Assembly (NCBI GenBank): GCA_013416455.1 | Contig: JACCES010000025.1 | Span: forward strand, 1 to 33,984 | Origin: Alcaligenaceae bacterium | GTDB lineage: Bacteria; Pseudomonadota; Gammaproteobacteria; Burkholderiales; Burkholderiaceae_B | DNA: 33,984 nt | Reading direction: 5' to 3' | Shown here: one piece after another, positions 9,359 to 17,846 of the stretch | Position numbering within the stretch: position 1 is the stretch's first letter | Layout of the letters: every line of letters starts with the position of its first letter | Translations under genes and position numbers: made by a program | The notes under the pieces: generated by a model | Told to the model about the DNA's origin: nothing | Databases searched by the model: none | The model's input: only the letters and a program-made list of their open reading frames with translations

Positions 9359-10889
9359 GCAATTCCCGCTTTATGTCCTGGAGGCGCCGGGCGTGTGTCT
9401 GGAGCATGTCGCGCTGATCCTGGACGCTGAGCGCGAGCGCATCAAGATGGCCGGCGCATTGCGCGAATACATCCTCCATCAGGATGTCCAGCCGGGTATG
9501 CAAGGCGGATTCCAGCAGGACATGGATGCGGTCGAGGTCTGTGCCGGCAATGGGGCCGCGCATGACGCTTTCAGCGACGGCTTCATCGCTTGCGGTGACG
9601 CGCAACGCAGCGGAATCGACTGACAGAACATAGCCGGCCAGCGCCTGCGGCAGTTGCTGCTCGAACGCCTGGCTCAACCCGTGCGACAAGGCATCGCAGA
9701 TAGCCTGGACACCGCCTGTTTCCACATGGATTTGCAGCAGTTCAGACAGGGCCGGCGCCACCTCGCGCCACAGGCCTCGGGCAAGCCGGGCCTTGCGCTG
9801 TTCAAGCATGGCGCGTTCCGATTCCACGGCATGAATCAGGGCGGCCAGCTGCGGCAAGATGTCGCCGAACAGGCCGCCCAGCACGTTTTCCTCGAAGTGA
9901 TGCAGCAACATCTCGGCGGGCTGCCGCTGCTTATAGCACAGCGCAGGGCCGACAATGCCCAACAAGGCGTCGTAAAGCCGATCGAAGCCGGCCTCGCGCA
10001 GCGCATCGGGGGTCTGCTCCGCCGTGCGCGCCGCATGGCAGGAAATAGAAACGGGTGGACGCAACGATACGGGATCCACGTCCATCAGCCTGAGTTTGTC
10101 CGCCGCGCGTGCATGGACATCGTGCTCCTGCAGTTCACGGTTTTCAATACTCTTGTTGCACAGCTGCTTGCAGAGTTCGCCATCGACTTCATCCTCTTCC
10201 ATGAAGTCGCTGCGCGTCACCACCGGCAGCAGGGGCTTGTTCCGACGCAGTTCACGCGCCAGTTCATCAAGCTCCTGGACCTGGCCGGGCGAAGTGGAAC
10301 TGGTGAGCCACAAGACGCCGTCCGCACTATCGGTGTAGCGCTGGGTGAGCGCGGCGTTTTCCGGTGTGGCCGAATGCAGGCCGGGAGTATCCAGCAAGAG
10401 CAGTTTTTCTCCCAGTACCACACCCTGCAACCGGGCGGTGGTTTCAGTCGAGCCTTCCTTGAAAATCGTCGTGCTTTCCACAAGACGGCCCGCGTCGACC
10501 TGAAAATACCTTACCGACTTGCCATGCCGGGCAAAACGTTCCGCTAGAAAGTTGCAGAAGGAACTCTTTCCGGCATTGAACTTGCCAAACACCAGCAGCA
10601 CGACCGTGTCATCGAAGGAGTCGGCCAGGGCCTGGGCGGGCTTGAGCACGGCCCATTGCCGCGCCCAGATGTCCAGGCTCAGCCGCAGGTGGGCCTGGAC
10701 GGCACCAGCCCGGCCCGCCAACGCATGGGTGTCGTCCAGGCCCTCGCCGACCCATTGCGCGGCACGGATATCATCGCCCAGCCGTGCCAGCCAGCTTTCG
10801 AGCCGGGCGGTGACCTGGCCGAGATCGCGATCAAGGAATTCGACGCCATCCAGGGCCTGAATGAAACGCTGTTCCCGCCTGCCGGGCAT
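9351..10889 (-). CDS. Dynamin-like GTPase B (second of a pair)
   Basis: 512 residues. The P-loop GKFNAGKSS spans residues 102-110, followed by [11 protein letters not shown] (G3) and VVTRSD in place of NKxD (G4). The long C-terminal half is charged and probably helical, as in dynamin-type and other large bacterial GTPases. The ATG at 10889 lies two bases after the stop of GTPase A, with AAGGGG upstream, so the two are surely co-translated. The 3' end is unusual: the stop TGA (9351-9353) lies inside rpoC-derived sequence read out of frame, so the original C-terminus may have been lost or altered by the recombination that made the scar. Function unknown; membrane remodelling, stress or defence roles are known for some dynamin-like pairs but not shown here. 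Confidence 0.85.
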   Translation of the reverse strand: MPGRREQRFIQALDGVEFLDRDLGQVTARLESWLARLGDDIRAAQWVGEGLDDTHALAGRAGAVQAHLRLSLDIWARQWAVLKPAQALADSFDDTVVLLVFGKFNAGKSSFCNFLAERFARHGKSVRYFQVDAGRLVESTTIFKEGSTETTARLQGVVLGEKLLLLDTPGLHSATPENAALTQRYTDSADGVLWLTSSTSPGQVQELDELARELRRNKPLLPVVTRSDFMEEDEVDGELCKQLCNKSIENRELQEHDVHARAADKLRLMDVDPVSLRPPVSISCHAARTAEQTPDALREAGFDRLYDALLGIVGPALCYKQRQPAEMLLHHFEENVLGGLFGDILPQLAALIHAVESERAMLEQRKARLARGLWREVAPALSELLQIHVETGGVQAICDALSHGLSQAFEQQLPQALAGYVLSVDSAALRVTASDEAVAESVMRGPIAGTDLDRIHVLLESALHTRLDILMEDVFAQCAGHLDALALSVQDQRDMLQTHARRLQDIKRELRA

Positions 10890-10891
10890 GC

Positions 10892-12154
10892 CTACCCCTT
10901 GGTTCCAATGGCCTGCAAGGCCGCGAGCGCCTGCTCGACCGAGGCAATATCAGATTCCGCCCGGGCCATGTCAGCCACCAGCGCGACCCGGTCGGACGAC
11001 TGTTCATAATAGTGCGCGAAGTCGCGCCGCAGCCTTTTCCGTCCGTCAGCTTCGCAGAAGATCCTGCGCAAGTCATCGCGGTATTTTATGGAAATTCCCA
11101 TGACCGCCACGATCACGGTATTCAGACTGGCGGCGGCGGTCTGCTGCGCGGTCGGCAGTTCGACGACCCCTTGCCGTATCAGGTAAGCGTTCACTGCCCT
11201 GCAGGCCCGGGAATAGGCGACCTGCAAGCGCGAGCGTTCAAGTTTCCCGGCGGTCATCTTGAAACGGTCCTCGGCGGAGTCGGGCAACCGGGCAAGATCC
11301 GGCCCCGGCACATTCACGACGTCCAGCATGTCGGCTTGCACCGTATCAAGCACATCCCGCAGGCCTTCATCGAAATCGCGACGCTGCCGGGCATGTTGAT
11401 CGCGCAGTTGCACCAACCGGCCGGCATGCGCCGCCAGACGCTGTTCCAGTTCAACGCGGATTCCATTCCGCAACAAGCCTGCCTCATGCGCCCGCGCACT
11501 CGGCACGCGCCCGAAAGCAGCTTTCAATTCCAGCTTGAGGGCCGGAATGCCGCTTTTTTCCAGCAGCAGACGCTTGCCTTCCGTTGCGCCCTTGCGATGG
11601 CGCGTGGAAGAAACCGGATACACGGCAATGCCGGGCAATTGCCCGCGCAAGCCTTGTCCCACGTTTTCCAGTTCGGCCTCATCCTCCAGTTGATCGACCT
11701 GCGACAGTACGAACATGGTCTGACGCCGGGTATGCTCGCCATCGGCATGCAGTTCTTGCAGCAAAGCCAGTTCGTCCGCATCCAGCTCGCCTTCCCTGGC
11801 GGCGTGAACCATCAAACGGATGTCGGATTCCAGCCAGGCGGCACGCAAGGCGTGGAGGTCGTCTTCATTGCCAACGTCGGCATCCAGCCCCGGCGCATCC
11901 ATCCAGCGCACCCCCTGATGGATACGCTCCGCGAGCGCAACGGTGGCACGCGTGTCGGCCACGTGAAAGGCATCGGCGCCCAGCAATTCATTCAGCAGGC
12001 GGCTCTTGCCGTGATTGTACTTGCCGACTACGGTCACGACAGGCGCTTCGCCGCCTTCGGCCAGTATTCGCAGCCGTGCAAGATCGCGGCTACGGCCCGG
12101 TAGCACGGCAAGAATGGCGTTCTCCGCCTGCCTGCGATTATCGATGCCGGACAC
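10892..12154 (-). CDS. Dynamin-like GTPase A (first of a pair)
   Basis: 420 residues. The GTG start at 12154 is chosen because a perfect AGGAGG lies six bases upstream; the longer frame would need a TTG at 12184 without such a site. The P-loop GKYNHGKSR covers residues 44-52, WMDAPGLD (84-91) is the G3 region, and VLSQVDQ stands at the G4 position. A weakly hydrophobic stretch (ASLNTVIVAVMGISI) lies in the C-terminal part. The start is 51 bp after the catC stop, on the same strand as the catechol genes, so it may be transcribed with them. GTPase B follows two bases after its stop. It looks like a partner of B rather than a catabolic enzyme; the precise family is not recognised. Confidence 0.83.
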   Translation of the reverse strand: MSGIDNRRQAENAILAVLPGRSRDLARLRILAEGGEAPVVTVVGKYNHGKSRLLNELLGADAFHVADTRATVALAERIHQGVRWMDAPGLDADVGNEDDLHALRAAWLESDIRLMVHAAREGELDADELALLQELHADGEHTRRQTMFVLSQVDQLEDEAELENVGQGLRGQLPGIAVYPVSSTRHRKGATEGKRLLLEKSGIPALKLELKAAFGRVPSARAHEAGLLRNGIRVELEQRLAAHAGRLVQLRDQHARQRRDFDEGLRDVLDTVQADMLDVVNVPGPDLARLPDSAEDRFKMTAGKLERSRLQVAYSRACRAVNAYLIRQGVVELPTAQQTAAASLNTVIVAVMGISIKYRDDLRRIFCEADGRKRLRRDFAHYYEQSSDRVALVADMARAESDIASVEQALAALQAIGTKG

Positions 12155-12205
12155 GCCAGGCCTCCTGTGGCAGCAAGGGCGCAACCGCCCTCATGAACGA
12201 AAAAC

Positions 12206-12481
12206 TCAGATCGCCGAGGGGTGTGCCGCCAGCGGCGTCACCTTGATGGTCATGAACGGAAACAGCGGCAGCTTGCTCAGGATATCGTGGAGTTCGTCGT
12301 TGCTTTCCACATCGAAGATGCTGACATTGGCATATTCGCCGACGATGCGCCAGATATGCCGCCATTTGCCCGAACGCTGCAGATCCTGCGAATATTGTTT
12401 TTCTTCTGCCTTGATGCGTGCCGCTTCGTCGGCGGGAAGTGTCGCGGGAATGTCTACGATCATATGGACATGGAACAGCAT
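12206..12481 (-). CDS. catC: Muconolactone delta-isomerase
   Basis: 91 residues, the normal size for this small enzyme, which converts muconolactone to 3-oxoadipate enol-lactone. The start is ATG 12481 (MLFHVHMIVDIP...), with AGGAG upstream; the longer open frame adds only non-homologous sequence. Typical features are the opening MLFHVxM and the run SGKWRHIWRIVGEYANVSIFDVESNDELH, split here as GKWRHIWRIVG and DVESNDELH. It is the fifth gene of catB-catA-benD-pcaD-catC and works between CatB and PcaD. Confidence 0.96.
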   Translation of the reverse strand: MLFHVHMIVDIPATLPADEAARIKAEEKQYSQDLQRSGKWRHIWRIVGEYANVSIFDVESNDELHDILSKLPLFPFMTIKVTPLAAHPSAI

Positions 12482-12542
12482 GGGGGAACTCCTTGAACAA
12501 AGAATGAAGCCGGGCGCCTGGCACCCAGCCTGACCACGCCCC

Positions 12543-13346
12543 TCAGCCCAGCGAGGCGATGAAATCGGCAAGCGCCCGGTTGAAGGCCTGCGGCGCTTCG
12601 AGATTCGAAAGATGGGATGCCGGCACCGTCACCAGCGCCGATCCCGGGATGCCTTTCTGCATGGCCTGGGCGTCGGCAACGGTGGTGACCGGGTCCGCGG
12701 TGCCGGCAAGCAGCAGGGTGGGCACGGCGATACGGGCCAGGTCCGGGCGCAGGTCCGAGCCAGCCAATGCCTCGCAGCACGCGGCGTAGCCCTGGGGATC
12801 AGTCTGCTCGATCCAGCTCTGGGCCCGGGCCACCACATCCGGGTGCGCCCGGGCAAAGGCCGGGGTGAACCAGCGTTCCGGGGCCGACGCGGCCAGGGCC
12901 TTCATGGCCTCGCTCCCGCCCTTGCGCACGGATGCCGCTCGCTCCACCCAGGCCTGGATCGTGCCGATTCTTGCGGCACTGTTGCACACGGCAATGCCGT
13001 CGAAGCGTTCAGCCGCGTGCACGCCCAGCCACAAGCCCGTATGCCCGCCCATCGAAATTCCGCAGAATACGGCGCGATCGATGCGCAGCGCCTCCATCAC
13101 GGCCAGCGCGTCGTCTCCCAGCTCGCTGAAGCGATAGGCTCCCGGGGTGATGGGGCTGCCGCCATGGCCGCGCGTATCGTAGCAGACCACTCTGTGGGTG
13201 GACGAGAATGCCGCCAGCTGGCCTTCCCACATTTCCAGCGTCGTGCCCAGGGAATTGCTCAGCAACAATACCGGTGCGTCGTCGGCCCCTTGCACGGCCG
13301 CACGGAAAGTACCGTTGCGCGTGGCCAGGGCGATGGTCTTGATCAT
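12543..13346 (-). CDS. pcaD: 3-Oxoadipate enol-lactonase
   Basis: 267-residue alpha/beta-hydrolase that opens 3-oxoadipate enol-lactone to 3-oxoadipate (beta-ketoadipate). The nucleophile elbow is GISMGG with Ser98; the acid is probably Asp218 (AGTADPV) and the base His245 (PASHLSNLE). The start ATG 13346 (MIKTIALATRNG) is preferred over ATG 13355, because GACGAG lies at better distance and the family usually starts here. It lies between benD and catC. The next steps (3-oxoadipate CoA-transferase and thiolase) are not encoded in the window. Confidence 0.93.
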   Translation of the reverse strand: MIKTIALATRNGTFRAAVQGADDAPVLLLSNSLGTTLEMWEGQLAAFSSTHRVVCYDTRGHGGSPITPGAYRFSELGDDALAVMEALRIDRAVFCGISMGGHTGLWLGVHAAERFDGIAVCNSAARIGTIQAWVERAASVRKGGSEAMKALAASAPERWFTPAFARAHPDVVARAQSWIEQTDPQGYAACCEALAGSDLRPDLARIAVPTLLLAGTADPVTTVADAQAMQKGIPGSALVTVPASHLSNLEAPQAFNRALADFIASLG

Positions 13347-13448
13347 GGAAATCATCTCGTCATCAATATATGTGGATCGTGGGCCCTTATTACTGGCATA
13401 TCGTCTGCCCGGCCCCGCAATGCGGGCGGTTTCGCGCAAGTGCGGAAT

Positions 13449-14213
13449 TCAGCCCAGGTCGCCGCCACCCACCGGCAATACGGTCCCGGTAATGTACGAT
13501 GCCTCGTCCGAGGCCAGGAACAAAATCGCGGCGGCCTGTTCATCGAGTGTGCCGTAACGCTTCATCAGGCTGCTGTCCACGGTCTGGTCGACGATCTGCT
13601 GGTACCAGATCTGTTCCTGGCCGCTTTGCGCATCGGGATTGCGGGGGACCCTGCGCGGCGGCGCCTCTGTGCCGCCGGAGGCCACGGCATTGACGCGGAT
13701 ACCCCGCTGCCCGTTCTCGAATGCCAGGCACGCCGTAAGCGCATTCACCCCACCCTTGGCCGCGCCATAGGGCACCCGGTTGATGCTCCGGGTGGCTATC
13801 GAGGAAACGTTGACGATGGCGCCGCCGCCCTGGTCCAGCATATAGGGCAACACCGCCCGGCAGCACCACAGTGTCGGAAACAGCGAACGGCGGACTTCGG
13901 CCTCGATCTGGTCGGGAGTGTAATGCTCGTACGGAATGGTCCAGATCGTACCTCCGACATTGTTGACCAGTACGTCGATGTGGCCGAACCGTTCCTGCGC
14001 GAAGCGCGCGGCCCGGTCGGCGCCCGTAAAGGTTTCAAGATCGGCGGTGAGGGTCAGGACATCGTCACCCGCCAGTTCGTGCACCAGTTCGGAGCGGTCG
14101 ACCAGCACCAGTTTCCCGCCTTCCTCGCGCATGCGTTCGGCCACCCGGCGGCCGATGCCCTGCGCCGCCCCGGTGACGATTATGGCCTTGTCCTGAAAGC
14201 GTGAATTTTTCAT
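13449..14213 (-). CDS. benD: Benzoate cis-diol dehydrogenase (BenD/XylL-type short-chain dehydrogenase)
   Basis: 254-residue SDR. The nucleotide-binding motif TGAAQGIG is at residues 14-21, NNVGG at 84-88, and the catalytic Ser138-Tyr149-Lys153 appears as NVSS and YGAAK. The stretches RSLFPTLWCCRAVLP, GGTEAPPRRVPRN and QIVDQTVDSSLMKRYGT are characteristic of BenD/XylL enzymes, which oxidise 1,2-dihydroxy-cyclohexadiene carboxylate to catechol with loss of CO2 and production of NADH. No benABC dioxygenase or reductase gene is in the window, so this gene is separated from its usual partners. The ribosome-binding site is weak. Confidence 0.9.
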   Translation of the reverse strand: MKNSRFQDKAIIVTGAAQGIGRRVAERMREEGGKLVLVDRSELVHELAGDDVLTLTADLETFTGADRAARFAQERFGHIDVLVNNVGGTIWTIPYEHYTPDQIEAEVRRSLFPTLWCCRAVLPYMLDQGGGAIVNVSSIATRSINRVPYGAAKGGVNALTACLAFENGQRGIRVNAVASGGTEAPPRRVPRNPDAQSGQEQIWYQQIVDQTVDSSLMKRYGTLDEQAAAILFLASDEASYITGTVLPVGGGDLG

Positions 14214-14269
14214 TGGTCAGGTTCGCCCGGAGGCGATTCATAGCTCCAGCGTTGCAAGTGTGGTGGATG

Positions 14270-15208
14270 TCAGGCGCCGACCAGCCGGGGACGATCGACA
14301 ACCTGGTTGTCCACGCCATCGACCAGGGAGCTCAATGCCAGGTCGAATTCGATCTCGGCAAACGGGCCCGTCAAGCCATTGGCCTTGATGCTCGCTTCGT
14401 CCGTGCGCTCGACCAGCGGCGGCACCAGCCCCTCGCGGGTTGCATAGGCAAAATCGTCATTGACCAGAGGGTCGCCATCGATATTGATCTGCGTGGTCAG
14501 CTTGCGGTGGCCATCGGCGGTGACAAAGAAGTGGATGTGCGCCGGCCGGTTGCCGTGGCGGCCCAGGTGGTTCAGCAGTTCCTGGGTCGGGCCATCGGGC
14601 GGACAGCCATAGCCCTTGGGCACGATGCTCTGGAACCGGTAGCGGCCCTGGTCGTCGGCAATGATGGTGCGGCGCATGTTGAAAGGCTGCTGCTCGCCCG
14701 TGGGATCGAAATGCGAATAGAAGCCCTTGGTGTTGCAGTGCCAGACTTCCACCTTGGCGCCGGGCAGGGGCGCTCCATCGGCGCCACGCACCGTGCCGTG
14801 CATGATGAGCGTATGGCCGTCGGTGTCGCTGCCGTCATCCAGGCGGGCAAAGCCCTGTTCCACCGGCGCGCCCGCGACGTACAGCGGCCCTTCAATGGTA
14901 CGGGGAGTCCCGTTCCGCACGCCCAGGGCCTCGTCTTCGGCATCCATGCGCATGTCCAGGTAGCGGTCGAAGCCCAGGCCGGGCGACAGCAGGCCCGCTT
15001 CGCTGCGCGCGCCCAGGCGATTCAGATAGGCAACACCGGCCCAGTATTCATCGGATGTGATGTCGAGGTCGTCGATCGCCTTGTACAGGTCGGACACAAT
15101 ACGGTAGACGATCTGCTTGATGCGGGGGTTGCCGCCTTCTCCGTTCAAGCCGCTGGCCAGACGCAGGAAGTCCTGTACTTCCGGGGTTTCGAATATTTTG
15201 ACGCTCAT
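14270..15208 (-). CDS. catA: Catechol 1,2-dioxygenase
   Basis: 312 residues, an intradiol dioxygenase that cleaves catechol to cis,cis-muconate using non-haem Fe(III). All four iron ligands are present at the positions used in the well-studied Acinetobacter enzyme: Tyr164 (GFYSHFD), Tyr200 (PKGYGCP), His224 and His226 (RPAHIHFF). The N-terminal helical linker domain covers roughly residues 1-105, and PRTIEGPLYVAGAP marks entry to the catalytic domain. ATG 15208 has AAGGAG upstream. It lies 60 bp after catB; a short hairpin (CACCGC-GGG-GCGGTG) lies in this gap. Confidence 0.97.
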   Translation of the reverse strand: MSVKIFETPEVQDFLRLASGLNGEGGNPRIKQIVYRIVSDLYKAIDDLDITSDEYWAGVAYLNRLGARSEAGLLSPGLGFDRYLDMRMDAEDEALGVRNGTPRTIEGPLYVAGAPVEQGFARLDDGSDTDGHTLIMHGTVRGADGAPLPGAKVEVWHCNTKGFYSHFDPTGEQQPFNMRRTIIADDQGRYRFQSIVPKGYGCPPDGPTQELLNHLGRHGNRPAHIHFFVTADGHRKLTTQINIDGDPLVNDDFAYATREGLVPPLVERTDEASIKANGLTGPFAEIEFDLALSSLVDGVDNQVVDRPRLVGA

Positions 15209-15268
15209 AATGTCTCCTTGGATCGTGAAAAAATGATGGAAACCACCGCGGGGCGGTGCGAGCTTCCA

Positions 15269-16459
15269 TTACCTGAAGAGGGCCGGCGCCGCCATGCTGA
15301 CACTGGTCCGGCTCTTGTCGCGGCGGAAGAACTGCACGCGTTCCTCATCCAGCTCGATTCCCAGACCCGGCGCCGAAGGCACCGACAGCTGGAAATCCTC
15401 ATAGTTCAAAGGGGTCCGCAGGATTTCTTCCGTCAACAGCAAAGGACCAAAAAGCTCCGTTCCCCAATGCAGTTCCCGGAAGGTCGAGAACACGTGCGCG
15501 GACGCTATCGTGCCGACAGCGCCTTCCAGCATGGTTCCGCCATACAGTTCGATATTGGCGGCATCGGCGATGGCCGCCACGTTCTGTGCTTCCCGCAGGC
15601 CGCCGGACTGCTCGGTCTTGATGGCGAACACATCGGCGCCCGATGCGCATGCAAGCGAAAATGCGGAGGCGGGACCGACCAGGGATTCATCCGCCATCAC
15701 TGCAATCGGATACCTGCCGGTCAGTCTCGCCAGTGCCCCGGCACTGGCGACGGGCTGCTCGGCCAGTTCGCATCCCGCGTCGGCCAGCGCCGCCAGGCCG
15801 TGGCGCGCTTCGAGTTCGCTCCAGGCCATGTTCACGTCGACCCGGACCGAGCCGCGATCACCCAGCGCCTTCTTGATGGCCGCCACATGGGCCACATCAT
15901 CAGCCACCGCACGCTTGCCGATCTTCAGCTTGAAGATGCGGTGGCGGCGCATGTCCAGCATTGCCTGCGCCTCGTCGATATCCTTAGCCGTATCGCCCGA
16001 CGCCAAGGTCCAGGCCACGGGCAGGCTGTCGCGCAGGCGCCCGCCCAGCAATTCGGAGACGGGCAGCTTCGTACGCTGGCCCAAAGCATCGTACAGCGCC
16101 GTTTCCACAGCGCATTTGGCAAATCTGTTGTCCCTGATGAACTTGTTCAGGCGCGCCATCAGGGCGGGGACGCGATTTGCATCGGCACCGATCAGCAGAG
16201 GCGCGAAATAGGTATCGATCGCCAGCTTCATGCCTTCGGGAGACTCGGCTCCATAAGCGAGCCCGCCGATCGTCGTACCCTCGCCCACGCCGACCGACCC
16301 ATCGGAACAGTGGATGCGGATCAGCATGAGGGTCTGACCATTCATGGTCGCCATAGAAAGCTGATGTGGCCGAATGGTCGGCAGATCGAGCAGGGCGGTC
16401 TGGACCCGTTCGATGACGACGCCGTTATGGCCCGATGCGACAGAGAGAGTGTTTTCCAT
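15269..16459 (-). CDS. catB: Muconate cycloisomerase
   Basis: 396 residues, enolase superfamily, converting cis,cis-muconate to muconolactone with Mn2+/Mg2+. Catalytic and metal residues are visible: Lys177-x-Lys179 (FKLKIG), Asp208 (VDVN), Glu234 (AEQPV), Asp257 (MADES) and Lys281 (AIKTEQSGG). It is the first gene of the minus-strand catechol operon and is divergent from catR. The ATG at 16459 has no recognisable ribosome-binding site. The TCTAAT -10 box ends only 7 bp upstream, so the message may be leaderless or nearly so. Confidence 0.96.
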   Translation of the reverse strand: MENTLSVASGHNGVVIERVQTALLDLPTIRPHQLSMATMNGQTLMLIRIHCSDGSVGVGEGTTIGGLAYGAESPEGMKLAIDTYFAPLLIGADANRVPALMARLNKFIRDNRFAKCAVETALYDALGQRTKLPVSELLGGRLRDSLPVAWTLASGDTAKDIDEAQAMLDMRRHRIFKLKIGKRAVADDVAHVAAIKKALGDRGSVRVDVNMAWSELEARHGLAALADAGCELAEQPVASAGALARLTGRYPIAVMADESLVGPASAFSLACASGADVFAIKTEQSGGLREAQNVAAIADAANIELYGGTMLEGAVGTIASAHVFSTFRELHWGTELFGPLLLTEEILRTPLNYEDFQLSVPSAPGLGIELDEERVQFFRRDKSRTSVSMAAPALFR

Positions 16460-16466
16460 GATCGGG

Positions 16467-16496
16467 ATTAGAAAGCGTGTCGGTTTTCTTCTCCAA
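16467..16496 (-). promoter_or_regulatory. catB promoter (-35 TTGGAG, -10 TCTAAT)
   Basis: On the minus strand TTGGAG (16491-16496) is followed after 18 bp by TCTAAT (16467-16472; five of six bases of the -10 consensus). The poor -35 fits an activator-dependent promoter. The GTGT half-site of the second CatR subsite touches the -35 box. The same boxes with the same 18-bp spacing occur ahead of the TRAP operon. Confidence 0.75.
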
Positions 16497-16531
16497 CACC
16501 AAATCTATCTACCACCATACCCAATAGGTAT
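16496..16531 (-). promoter_or_regulatory. CatR/BenM-type operator, two subsites, in the catB-catR interval
   Basis: A perfect ATAC-N7-GTAT palindrome (16517-16531, minus strand ATACCTATTGGGTAT) is the published consensus for the BenM/CatM group of LysR regulators. Exactly 21 bp further towards catB is AGAT-N7-GTGT (16496-16510), a degenerate second site keeping the GTGT half. A strong site followed by a weak site at the -35 is the classical LysR recognition/activation layout. It also lies in front of the divergent catR, where autoregulation is expected. Confidence 0.8.
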
Positions 16532-16633
16532 AATTGTCTTGTCACCACATAAAAATCAACAGCTTATGGGCCCAGGCATGATCACTATATGGTTAACCCT
16601 AGGCATTGATGCCCGACATCGGACTCCACATCC

Positions 16634-17572
16634 ATGGATTTGAGGCAGATCCGGTATTTCGTCGCCGTCGCCAATGCCCGCAGCTTCACGCGCGCGGCCG
16701 AGCGGCTGCACATCGCCCAGCCGCCGCTGAGCCGGCAGATCCAGCTTCTCGAGAACGAACTGGGCGTGCGGCTTCTGCAGCGCGACAGCCGGCCGCTGCA
16801 GATCACGGAAGCCGGCCGCGTCTTTTATGAGCAGGCGCTGCAGGTCCTGCATCGAGTGGAACAAATGAAGGCGGCGACCATCCAGGTCGGTCTGGGGCAG
16901 CGCCAGAGATTGTCGATAGGTTTCGTGGCGTCGACTCTGTACGGGGAATTGCCCATGCTGACCCGAAAGCTCAGACATGCCTATCCCGACATCGATTTCC
17001 AACTGCTGGAACTGACCACCATGCAGCAGATCGCGGCCCTCAAAACGGGAAGAATAGATATCGGCTTCGGCAGGGTAAAAAGCAATGACCGGTCGGTATC
17101 CCGCATCGTGCTCCGTGAAGAACGCCTGGTACTGGCGATCCCGCCCGGTTGCGAGCTGGCCCGGGAAACAGGGCCGGTAGCGCTGGATGCCATCAGGCAG
17201 CACCAACTGATCGTCTACCCCAAAGAACCTCGCCCGAGCTTCGCGGACCAGGTGCTGAGCCTGCTGCACGACAAGGGGATCCATCCCGCCCAAGTGCACG
17301 AAGTGCGTGAACTGCAGGCCGCGCTGGGGTTGGTCGCCTCGGAAGTGGGAGTCTGCCTGATTCCCGCCGCGGCAAGATTCCGGAACGACCTGGCATATCG
17401 ATTGATAGATGATGACCACGCAACATCGCCCGTCATTCTCAGTCACCGGATGAACGATTCCTCTTGGTACATCGACGCCGTAACGCGGCTCATCGATGAA
17501 CTGTACGCCGAACATCCCCCCTGGCTCGACCCGGCTCACGACCTGATCGGCGACGCGGCTTCACAAGAATAG
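16634..17572 (+). CDS. catR: LysR-type regulator of catechol/benzoate degradation (CatR/BenM/CatM group)
   Basis: 312 residues. The N-terminal winged helix-turn-helix (MDLRQIRYFVAVANARSFT..., residues 1-60) has the AERLHIAQPPLSRQIQ recognition region typical of the CatR/BenM branch. The C-terminal two-lobe effector domain has the branch-typical features GFVASTLYG and LPMLTRKLR. These regulators respond to cis,cis-muconate, some also to benzoate. It is transcribed divergently from catB, with a consensus operator between them. Its own promoter and ribosome-binding site are not obvious by eye. The group is recognised; whether it is CatR or BenM in inducer preference cannot be told from sequence. 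Confidence 0.93.
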   Translation: MDLRQIRYFVAVANARSFTRAAERLHIAQPPLSRQIQLLENELGVRLLQRDSRPLQITEAGRVFYEQALQVLHRVEQMKAATIQVGLGQRQRLSIGFVASTLYGELPMLTRKLRHAYPDIDFQLLELTTMQQIAALKTGRIDIGFGRVKSNDRSVSRIVLREERLVLAIPPGCELARETGPVALDAIRQHQLIVYPKEPRPSFADQVLSLLHDKGIHPAQVHEVRELQAALGLVASEVGVCLIPAAARFRNDLAYRLIDDDHATSPVILSHRMNDSSWYIDAVTRLIDELYAEHPPWLDPAHDLIGDAASQE

Positions 17573-17677
17573 GGCGGCCGGGCTTCCCCCATGCGCCCCC
17601 CTCGTCGCGGGCGGCATCCGGCCGCCGGCGCAAGCGCGGGTCCCATGCGCTGGAACGGCCGGAATTCCGGCGACACC

Positions 17678-17692
17678 ATACCGGCCCGGTAT
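17678..17692. promoter_or_regulatory. Extra ATAC-N7-GTAT site downstream of catR
   Basis: A perfect ATACCGGCCCGGTAT palindrome lies 106 bp after the catR stop and 133 bp upstream of the main TRAP operator, start to start. It lacks the GTGT half-site 21 bp on, so it does not look like an activation site itself. It may be an auxiliary CatR site, possibly for looping. It contains an internal CCGGCCCGG palindrome that could also arise by base composition. Confidence 0.5.
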
Positions 17693-17810
17693 CGAGCCAT
17701 TGTTGCGGAAATACGGAACAAGGCCGACGCATACCCCTACCTAGGGAAAACGATGAATCGGGCACCGCCCGGGCTTCAAGCAATTGTTTTTATTCAGAGA
17801 TTTGAAGATT

Positions 17811-17846
17811 ATACCTTTTCGGTATGAACGCAGACTGATTTCGTGT
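17811..17846 (+). promoter_or_regulatory. CatR/BenM-type operator, two subsites, ahead of the TRAP operon
   Basis: ATACCTTTTCGGTAT (17811-17825) is a perfect ATAC-N7-GTAT. Exactly 21 bp on is AGAC-N7-GTGT (17832-17846), matching the spacing and the GTGT half of the catB operator. From the first base of this site to the end of the -10 box, 49 of 65 bases match the catB promoter without gaps. Confidence 0.8.

Noticed and set aside
12155-12184. TTG start for GTPase A
   Set aside because: No ribosome-binding site; the GTG at 12154 has a perfect AGGAGG at six bases.
12612-16471. Two long plus-strand open frames (530 and 756 codons) opposite pcaD, benD, catA and catB
   Set aside because: The minus-strand proteins carry full catalytic motifs; the plus-strand frames have none.
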